From positions 1 to 20,421 of the forward strand of contig CAMCJC010000009.1 in the NCBI GenBank assembly GCA_945875065.1: DNA of 20,421 nucleotides, read 5' to 3'. Below the pieces are notes generated by a model. That model ran no database searches, had not been told where the DNA came from, and was given only the letters and a program-made list of their open reading frames with translations. This document shows, one piece after another, positions 14,875 to 20,421 of the stretch. How positions within the stretch are numbered: the stretch's first letter is position 1; the number at the start of each line of letters is the position of its first letter. The stretch comes from an uncultured Propionibacteriaceae bacterium. Lineage in GTDB: Bacteria > Actinomycetota > Actinomycetes > Propionibacteriales > Propionibacteriaceae. A program made the position numbers and the translations under genes.

Positions 14875-15629
14875 AGCCAGGCGACGTGGGGCTTTAGCAA
14901 GGCGTAGCCGACGAAGGCGAAGATGTCCAGGAGGCTGTGAACCACGACCAGGGGCACGACTCGCTTGGTCTTGAGGTATAGCCAGCCTAGGAGGAGGCCC
15001 ATCACGGCATTTCCTATGAAACCGCCGAAGCCTTGGTAGAGGTGGTAGCCGCCCCTAATCAGGGCCGAGGCGACGATGATCGTCACCAGCTTGCCACCGG
15101 ATTGGCGCCAGCGGGTGAAGAGGTAGCCGATCATCACGACCTCCTCCAGCACGCCGTTCATGACGGCCTTGCCGATGAGGACGGGGATGGTCCACCAGGC
15201 GGCGCCAAGGTTCGCCGCGGCGATCGTCGTGTTGATCCCTAGGGCGCGGGCGGCGAAATAGAATCCCAGCCCTGCGACGCCGATGCCGGCAAATACCGCG
15301 AATCCGACGCCGAGATCGAAGCGAGGCCTTTTGAAGTCGAAACCCATGGCTCGGAACGGCCCGCCGTGGGGTCTGCGGAAAACCCACAGGAGATACAGCA
15401 CCAAGGCCACCGGCATCAGCGGAAAGATCAGGCCGGCGATCTGATAGGCGAAGTCGAGCCAGGGGCGGTCCGGCGTCGCAGCCGAGTTCATTGCCGTGGT
15501 TTGTTGGTTTAGAGGCTGCGGCCGCGTTAGCTTCTCGATCAGCGACAGCAGCGAGTAGGCCGCCGACTGGCCAAGTGAGATCCCAAGGACCACCAGTATT
15601 TCGACGCGCAGGCGCCTAGAGTCGTTCAT
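14871..15629 (-). CDS. CPBP family intramembrane metalloprotease
   Basis: The protein is 252 residues from the ATG at 15629, one base after the pth stop; an upstream in-frame start at 15692 lies inside pth and is less likely. About seven or eight membrane helices are predicted. The family (CAAX proteases and bacteriocin-processing enzymes) has Glu-Glu and His active-site motifs within the membrane. Here they are Glu152-Glu153 in LEEVVMIGYLFTR, Arg182 and His186 in IRGGYHLYQG, and His221 in VVVHSLLD. The Arg of the classic EExxxR motif is replaced by Ile, as in a widespread actinobacterial subgroup I recall. Possible jobs are peptide processing, immunity or a housekeeping role. It is likely co-transcribed with rplY-pth and lies immediately upstream of the cysteine-rich secreted protein gene. 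Confidence 0.88.
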   Translation of the reverse strand: MNDSRRLRVEILVVLGISLGQSAAYSLLSLIEKLTRPQPLNQQTTAMNSAATPDRPWLDFAYQIAGLIFPLMPVALVLYLLWVFRRPHGGPFRAMGFDFKRPRFDLGVGFAVFAGIGVAGLGFYFAARALGINTTIAAANLGAAWWTIPVLIGKAVMNGVLEEVVMIGYLFTRWRQSGGKLVTIIVASALIRGGYHLYQGFGGFIGNAVMGLLLGWLYLKTKRVVPLVVVHSLLDIFAFVGYALLKPHVAWL

Positions 15630-15630
15630 G

Positions 15631-16206
15631 TCAGCTATTGAAGGCGTTCTGCGCGGCCACCAGGCCCTCGGAGATGAGCTTTTCGACGGCATCGCCCGCG
15701 ACCGCGGCGTCGACGCGCATGGCCTCCAGGTCGGCGGGCTTCATCTTGGCCAGGACGTAGTCAGCCGCGCTCTGGCGGCCTGGGGGGCGGCCGATACCGA
15801 CGCGGACGCGCAGGAAGTCGCCGGTGCCGAGGTGGGCGCGGATCGACTTGAGGCCGTTATGACCGTTGTCTCCGCCGCCGATCTTGAGGCGCAGGCGTCC
15901 CGGTTCCAGGTCAAGTTCATCGTGAATAACGACGATGTCCTCCGGTATGACCTTGTAGAACCGGGCCACGGCAGCCACGGCGGCACCGGACTCGTTCATG
16001 TACGTCGTCGGCTTGACCAGGATGACCTTCGTGCTCCCCAGCCATCCCGTCGCGACCTCGGCGGAGCGTCCCCTGGCAAGGCTGAAGCTCACCGGGATAC
16101 GGCCCGCGAGGTCGTCTACCGCCCAGAAGCCAACGTTATGCCTGGTCGGGGCGTAGGTCGGGCCCGGATTCCCGAGCCCGACCACTAGGTGAAGCGATTC
16201 GCTCAC
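15631..16206 (-). CDS. pth: Peptidyl-tRNA hydrolase
   Basis: The protein is 191 residues and releases tRNA from prematurely dropped peptidyl-tRNA in the cytoplasm. Catalytic and binding residues are in place: Asn13 in GLGNPG, His23 in TRHNVGF, Asn71 in YMNESG, Asp96 in HDELDL, and Asn117 in GGDNGHNGLKS. The GTG start at 16206 overlaps the rplY stop (GTGA), the usual coupling for this pair in actinobacteria. The CPBP gene starts one base after its TGA stop. Confidence 0.97.
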   Translation of the reverse strand: MSESLHLVVGLGNPGPTYAPTRHNVGFWAVDDLAGRIPVSFSLARGRSAEVATGWLGSTKVILVKPTTYMNESGAAVAAVARFYKVIPEDIVVIHDELDLEPGRLRLKIGGGDNGHNGLKSIRAHLGTGDFLRVRVGIGRPPGRQSAADYVLAKMKPADLEAMRVDAAVAGDAVEKLISEGLVAAQNAFNS

Positions 16207-16802
16207 TCGGCCTCGGCGGCCGCGTCGCCCTCAGCCTCGGTGCCCTCGACCGGCTCGGCGGCCGCGAGGACGATGCTGACGACCAGGTGCTCCGGATCAA
16301 GGTGCGCTTCGACGCCCTCGGGCAGCTTCAGGTCGCCAACGACGATGTGCGCGCCGACCTCGAGACCAGCGACAGAGACCTCGATCTCGTTCGGGATGGC
16401 GGTGGCGGGGGCCAGCACCGGCAGGGCCATGATCTCGTGGTTGACGATGGCCCCGGAACCGACCGGAGAGCCGACAAAGTTCAGGGGGACGTCGACGGAG
16501 ACCTTCTCGGAGGCCTTGACCAGCAGGAGGTCGACGTGCTCGAGGAACCCGGTCAGCGGGTCGCGCTGGACCTGCTTCGGGAGGGTCAGCACCGGCTGCT
16601 TAGCGCCGTCAACCGTGATCTCGAGCAGCACGTTGGCCTGGCGCAGCGCGAGGAAGGTCTCCTTGTTCGGCAGCGCGATGTGAACGGGGTCGGTGTTGTG
16701 ACCGTAAATGACGGCGGGAATCCGGTCGGCACGGCGTAGCTTACGGGCAGCGCCCTTGCCGAACTCGGTGCGGGTGGCGGCGTCGAGCTTGACGTTAGCC
16801 AT
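16203..16802 (-). CDS. rplY: 50S ribosomal protein bL25 / general stress protein Ctc
   Basis: The protein is 199 residues and binds 5S rRNA in the large ribosomal subunit. It has an N-terminal L25 domain (about 5-95; FGKGAARKLRRADRIPAVIYG ... QVQRDPLTGFLEHVDLL), a C-terminal TL5/CTC beta-domain (about 100-185; VSVDVPLNFVGSPVG ... NEIEVSVAGLEVG), and an acidic Glu/Ala tail. The ATG at 16802 follows AAGGAGG (16808-16814). It overlaps pth by GTGA. In many actinobacteria glmU and prs lie upstream; here mobile-element debris does, so local order has been broken. Confidence 0.97.
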   Translation of the reverse strand: MANVKLDAATRTEFGKGAARKLRRADRIPAVIYGHNTDPVHIALPNKETFLALRQANVLLEITVDGAKQPVLTLPKQVQRDPLTGFLEHVDLLLVKASEKVSVDVPLNFVGSPVGSGAIVNHEIMALPVLAPATAIPNEIEVSVAGLEVGAHIVVGDLKLPEGVEAHLDPEHLVVSIVLAAAEPVEGTEAEGDAAAEAE

Positions 16803-16810
16803 GGTTGCCT

Positions 16811-16841
16811 CCTTCAGGGGATACAGGTACGCGCCTGAAGG
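16811..16841 (-). promoter_or_regulatory. Leader hairpin overlapping the rplY ribosome-binding site
   Basis: CCTTCAGG (16811-16818) and CCTGAAGG (16834-16841) are a perfect 8-bp inverted repeat with a 15-base loop. In the rplY mRNA the downstream arm CCTGAAGG overlaps the first bases of the AAGGAGG ribosome-binding site. Folding would hide part of it, which suggests translational control. Positions are exact; the function is inferred. Confidence 0.5.
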
Positions 16842-16880
16842 GGTGCTAGTCGATAACGGACCGGATGTCCCTCGCCAGGC

Positions 16881-16894
16881 AGCCTGAACAGGCT
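16881..16894. promoter_or_regulatory. Short palindrome upstream of rplY, possible operator
   Basis: AGCCTGAACAGGCT is a perfect 6+6 palindrome with an AA centre, about 80 bases upstream of the rplY start. It may be an operator or part of a hairpin in the leader. No regulator is implied by the context. Confidence 0.25.
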
Positions 16895-16925
16895 ATCCTC
16901 CACTGCGGGCTGCGCCCAAATCAAC

Positions 16926-17261
16926 TCACGCACTGGCGTGGCGTTGAAAATGGTCGACATCATGTCGGGTCACCAGCATCACCGTCATGACGACAGCCAG
17001 CGCAGCCGCGCAGGGTGCGACTGCCGCTATCGGAGCGACAACCTGGGCCAACTCAGGGTTTCCAGCGCCTCGAATCACTCCCCAGCAGAATGACCCGACT
17101 GCCGCCGGGAGCACCCACGCGAGAGTTTCCAGCGTCGCGCCGAGCAGCAGCGCCGGCCTCCGGATTCCCAGACTGCGGCGCAGAACCAATTCGATGGCGC
17201 GCCGCCGCCATGCAAGCGCGACGAGGGCCGCAGTCAACGCTCCCGCCCCACCCACGCCGAG
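16926..17261 (-). pseudogene. FtsX-like permease fragment fused to transposase debris
   Basis: After the nonsense codon of the transposase remnant (17262-17264) the same frame continues with LGV, then diverges into a membrane-protein segment of about 109 residues ending at 16926. It reads RRRAIELVLRRSLGIRRPALLL, resembling the cytoplasmic segment of FtsX/MacB-type permeases (RRREI.L.RALGA). Two or three hydrophobic helices follow (LETLAWVLPAAVGSF ... AAVAPCAAALAVVMTVMLV). There is no N-terminal part, no ribosome-binding site and no start supported by homology, so it is a C-terminal relic. A GTG at 17255 could in principle start a short protein. Confidence 0.5.
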
Positions 17262-17579
17262 TCATTCAGCGATCCGAGCCACCGTCAAGTACGCCATCAC
17301 GACTCCTTCCAGCGCCCAGCGCAGCGCGCATCGAGACAGCTTCGTCGCGGTTCGGCGGCCTTGCCCACTCACGCGGTACCCCCTTTGGCAGCCGCACCAC
17401 TTGCGCCAGCCATCCGCTACCACCCGACAGATCAAAACCGTCCGATCAGACTCAAGACACTGACCGGTGACCTCCAGCCCGAGATCGTCCAAACGAGCGA
17501 AGGCAGCCAGATCGGGGATGGTGAAGGCGGCACCAGGCACGTCGATGCTCGTCGGGGCCGGCCCTACCACGACGACCAA
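17262..17579 (-). pseudogene. ISL3-family transposase remnant, N-terminal part
   Basis: The frame reads FTIPDLAAFARLDDLGLEVTG ... CLESDRTVLICRVV, then TKLSRCALRWALEGVV and LTVARIAE before TGA. From memory this matches the N-terminus of actinobacterial ISL3-type transposases (PDLTTFTRLDELGLEVTG ... KLSRRGLRWALEG ... LTVARVAEGLGVAWNTAN). Between CRVV and KLSR only about 30 residues remain, so much of the zinc-finger region and the segment after it is deleted. The stop replaces the Gly before LGV, and everything after LGV, including the catalytic DDE domain, is missing. The first codon of the open frame is TTG at 17579; the true start is unclear. Inverted repeats were not identified. Confidence 0.7.
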
Positions 17580-17645
17580 GTTTTGGCCGTAACCTGCGGG
17601 GTGCGATTCGCGAGTTCCCTCATCGTGCGGGCCGCCTAGGCGGCG

Positions 17646-18272
17646 TCAGTGATCGGGCTGGCGCGGGCCGATGTCGTTGACGAACTCGACGTGTGGCCCG
17701 TCGTCGCACATCGCGATCGACGTCATCGACGTGGCGGCCAGGTTCAGCCGACGCGCGGGCATCAGGTCGAGGCCCAGGACCATCTTGAGGCAGCTCATGA
17801 TAGGCCCCCAGTGGCTGACGACCACCGTGGTTCCGCCCGCTTCCAGGAGCTTTTCGAAGCTGGGGCGGACGCGCTCGTGCAGTTCGACATGGCTTTCGCC
17901 GCCGGGGACACGGAACGTCTCGTCGGAAAAGAACCGCAGCATCGCATCCGGTTGCTCCGCGCGGAGCTGGTCGCCGGAGCGGCCGTCCCACTCTCCAAAA
18001 CCGAGTTCGTCCCAGTCCGGGTCGGAGATCGGCGATACACCCAGCTCGGTCGCGACCGCCACCGCCGTCTGCTGGGCGCGAGCCAGCGATGAGCTCAGTA
18101 CCCGTGCCGGGGCCCCGCCCAGGAATGCCTTGACCCGGCCTGCTAGGTCATCGGCCTGGGCGAGGCCGCGCTCGTTCAGCGGAGGATTGGCCCCGCCCTT
18201 GCCGTCCCAAATCCCCGCGACCGTGAAGTCGGTGACGGCGTGACGGCAAAGGATGATTCGGGCGTTCGACAT
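17646..18272 (-). CDS. Histidine phosphatase family protein
   Basis: The protein is 208 residues from the ATG at 18272, with GGAGG upstream (plus-strand CCTCCA, 18275-18280). Active-site residues: Arg10 and His11 in LCRHAVTDF (RHA instead of the more usual RHG), Arg65 in SSLARAQQTA, Glu89 in DELGFGEWDG, and His154 in VVSHWGPI. The layout fits the phosphoglycerate-mutase-like branch with the GEWDGRS motif. It probably acts on a small phosphorylated metabolite; substrate unknown. It starts 17 bases after the FtsX-type permease stop on the same strand and is likely co-transcribed. It is only distantly similar to the other histidine phosphatase in this window. Confidence 0.9.
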   Translation of the reverse strand: MSNARIILCRHAVTDFTVAGIWDGKGGANPPLNERGLAQADDLAGRVKAFLGGAPARVLSSSLARAQQTAVAVATELGVSPISDPDWDELGFGEWDGRSGDQLRAEQPDAMLRFFSDETFRVPGGESHVELHERVRPSFEKLLEAGGTTVVVSHWGPIMSCLKMVLGLDLMPARRLNLAATSMTSIAMCDDGPHVEFVNDIGPRQPDH

Positions 18273-18289
18273 GGCCTCCACCCTAGGGC

Positions 18290-20421
18290 TTAGTCGGCCG
18301 CTAGGGCCTCCATCGGCGTTGCTTTGGCAGCGCGGCGTCCGGGGAGGACCGAAGCGAGCGCGGCCGCGAGGATGCACACCGCTACCAGGCCACCGGTGTA
18401 CAACGGATCGGCGGAAAACACGAGCGGGATGTCGATCTCTGCCGCCGCTGTCAGGGAACGCAGCGCCGTAGTCACCCCAAGCCAGCTGAAGAGCAGACCT
18501 GAGAGGACGCCTACCCCGACGCCGACCACCCCGATCAAAAGAGCTTCAGCCAGGAGCATCATCCGCAGCGACCCCCGCTGCATGCCGAGCGCTCGCAGCA
18601 ACGCGGACTCGCGTTGCCGCTCAATGACAGACAACCCCAGCGTGTTCCCCACGCCCACCAGCGCAATCACGACTGCGACGCCTAGCAGCCCCGTTAGGAT
18701 CATCATGAAGACATCGACGACGGTCTCCAAGATGCCGGCGAAGAACCCGCCGCCCCCCATCAAGAGCTGGTTCTCCGAAGCGATCTTGGACAGGTCATTC
18801 AGCGCTGTCATCGACTTGCGATCGGTCAGCTTCACCCACAGCTCGCTCACCTGTTCCGAGACGGAGAGCTTCGCATAGTTCACCTCTGAGATGTTGGCGG
18901 CACCGTACTCCATCGACTCGGACTTGACCACTTTCAACGGACCGATGCCCGGAACATCGACCTTGTCCTGGGCGAGCACGCCGGAGTAGATGACGATCTC
19001 GTCGTCCTTGACTTTGTTCCGCTCGCCTAGGCCGAGCTCGGCCAGCGCCGAGTTGCTGTTGCGGATCGTCACCGTCCCGTTGGCGATCTCGGTCTCCTTG
19101 GATCGGACCTGAACAACCTTATCGACGGCGCCTGAGGAGCGAACCCGATCCGCTACAGCGACATCGATGGCCCCGTTCCGTGAGCTCATGGTCACATCGA
19201 CCGGGAAACGCTCATTGATGGCCTGAACGCCGGTGGAGCGGACGGTGGAGGCGCTGGCCTGGATAGTGACAATCAGCCCGACGGCTACCATCAGGGCAAC
19301 GGCGGTAGCCGATGCCCGCCGGGGATTCCGCACCACGTTACCGACGGCAATCCGTGGCGTCGGCTTCCCGAATGAGAACACCTTGCCAAGCCCCCGAACC
19401 AAGACCGGGACGTAGAACGGCGCCGCGATGAACAGCATCAGCGACAGCGACATCGACGCCAGCATCGCCCACACGAACCCCAGGCCGGTGTCGCTCAAGG
19501 CAATCGCGCAAAACGCGGCGCCAAACAGCGCGAACAGACCCGAGAACACCATGCGCGTGATCCCGAGCCGCTTGGCCTGCTGGGCGGTCGGCACCGGCTG
19601 CAGCGCCTCAAGGGGACTGATCCGGGTGGCGCGGAACGACGGGATGATCGCCGAGGCGACCGTGACCAGGACGCCTACCAACAGCGCCACGATGAGTTCG
19701 AGCGGATTGAACGCCAAGCCCCAGTAGATGGACCCGGTGATCATCGAGACGATGAGCGCGACGAGGTAGCCGATGCCTAGACCGAGCAGCCCACCGATGA
19801 AGCCAACCATCGCAGCCTCGAACACCAGCTGCCACGCCACCTGCCCGGTGGAGGCGCCGACGGCGCGCCGCAGCCCGATCTGGCGCCGCCGCTGCGTGAT
19901 GAGGATCGTGAAAGTGTTGGCGATGATAATCATGCCTACGAACGTCGCGATGCCGGCGAACGCGAGCAGCAGCACCCGGAACACGTCTCCGACGACGATC
20001 AGCTGCTTCAGCTGTTCCGCGCGGTAGTCGTCGGCGGTTTGGACCTTGTTCCCCGAGACCAGCTTATCCCCCAGCGCCTTCTCGATAGCGGGGATCACGC
20101 TCTTCGGGTCGGCGCCCTTGACCAGAAAACCGTCGTTCCGCACGGCCTCGCTGCTCGTCGGCACGTAAGCTGTGCCACTGAATAGACCTGACGGGTCGTC
20201 GGTAATACCGGCTACCTTCAATTTGAGGTCTTCCGCCCCGCCCTGAACACTCAGCTCGTCACCGATGCCGACGCCGAGATCTTTAGCGTCCTTGGCACCC
20301 AGCGCCACCTCATCCGGTGCGGTCGGCCACGCCCCCGAGGTGATCTTCGCCCAGCGGAACTGTTCATCGAAGACCACGAACACGTTCACGAACTTCGTCT
20401 TCGGATCGTGCGTCAGCAAGG
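18290..20421 (-). CDS. FtsX/MacB-type ABC transporter permease (partial, N-terminus outside window)
   Basis: At least 709 residues ending in TAA at 18290; the frame runs off the right edge. It contains two FtsX halves. First, part of an extracytoplasmic MacB-like core domain (about 1-125), then a permease domain with helices and the cytoplasmic motif ITQRRRQIGLRRAVGASTGQV, ending SPLEALQPV. Second, another membrane/extracytoplasmic unit (NPRRASATAVALMVAVGLIVTI ...), then a C-terminal permease domain with VIERQRESALLRALGMQRGS and the terminal LPGRRAAKATPMEALAAD. Such duplicated permeases, around 800-850 residues, work with a MacB/LolD-type ATPase, expected just upstream outside the window. They export peptides, lipids or drugs or handle lipoproteins; the substrate is unknown. 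Confidence 0.93.
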   Translation of the reverse strand, partial: LLTHDPKTKFVNVFVVFDEQFRWAKITSGAWPTAPDEVALGAKDAKDLGVGIGDELSVQGGAEDLKLKVAGITDDPSGLFSGTAYVPTSSEAVRNDGFLVKGADPKSVIPAIEKALGDKLVSGNKVQTADDYRAEQLKQLIVVGDVFRVLLLAFAGIATFVGMIIIANTFTILITQRRRQIGLRRAVGASTGQVAWQLVFEAAMVGFIGGLLGLGIGYLVALIVSMITGSIYWGLAFNPLELIVALLVGVLVTVASAIIPSFRATRISPLEALQPVPTAQQAKRLGITRMVFSGLFALFGAAFCAIALSDTGLGFVWAMLASMSLSLMLFIAAPFYVPVLVRGLGKVFSFGKPTPRIAVGNVVRNPRRASATAVALMVAVGLIVTIQASASTVRSTGVQAINERFPVDVTMSSRNGAIDVAVADRVRSSGAVDKVVQVRSKETEIANGTVTIRNSNSALAELGLGERNKVKDDEIVIYSGVLAQDKVDVPGIGPLKVVKSESMEYGAANISEVNYAKLSVSEQVSELWVKLTDRKSMTALNDLSKIASENQLLMGGGGFFAGILETVVDVFMMILTGLLGVAVVIALVGVGNTLGLSVIERQRESALLRALGMQRGSLRMMLLAEALLIGVVGVGVGVLSGLLFSWLGVTTALRSLTAAAEIDIPLVFSADPLYTGGLVAVCILAAALASVLPGRRAAKATPMEALAAD

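Noticed and set aside
1..20421. CRISPR arrays, tRNA or rRNA genes, complete insertion sequences
   Set aside because: No regularly spaced repeats, cloverleaf-like or rRNA-like segments, and no intact transposase were seen by eye.

Overview
The window is a high-GC stretch of an actinobacterial (Actinomycetota) chromosome. The evidence is mycothione reductase (mycothiol is confined to this phylum), the 33-residue ribosomal protein bS22, an actinobacterial-type fused HemD, a tandem GTTCACC-type PHO box, and frequent GTG starts with 4-base start/stop overlaps. The genus cannot be fixed from the sequence; Propionibacteriales or a relative is a guess.

Layout. 1-274 (-): the N-terminal part of a zinc alcohol dehydrogenase, cut by the window edge. 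381-4426 (+): a PHO box followed by pstS-pstC-pstA-pstB, a complete high-affinity phosphate ABC importer without phoU. 4423-5826 (-): mycothione reductase, convergent with pstB and sharing its stop region. 5922-6680 (+): a short-chain dehydrogenase, convergent with the next gene in the same way. 6677-8110 (-): an unusual sigma-like/transmembrane/GerMN/Gmad2 fusion. 8245-12550 (-): a housekeeping run of asd-proC, bS22, hemD (with a decayed CobA-like half) and a histidine phosphatase. 12610-15629 (-): an accessory block, visibly AT-richer around 12850-13910. It holds two tandem paralogous two-helix membrane proteins, decayed fragments, a secreted protein with a hydrophobic cysteine-rich tail resembling halocin C8-type peptides, and a CPBP intramembrane protease. 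15631-16802 (-): pth and rplY. 16926-17579 (-): debris in which an ISL3-type transposase remnant runs in frame into an FtsX-like fragment. 17646-20421 (-): a second histidine phosphatase and the C-terminal bulk of a two-domain FtsX-family ABC permease, cut by the right edge.

The most interesting region is 12610-15629. One predicted secreted protein has a bacteriocin-like cysteine tail. About 320 bases downstream on the same strand lies a broken second copy of that tail (shared SCFQLL ending), then two small paralogous membrane proteins that could be immunity or accessory factors. A CPBP protease sits upstream. I read this as a candidate, partly decaying peptide-antagonism locus; this is inference and needs profile searches. 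Secondary items are the membrane-anchored sigma-like GerMN fusion, an rplY leader hairpin that would cover the ribosome-binding site, and a pair of convergent CTAG stop overlaps.
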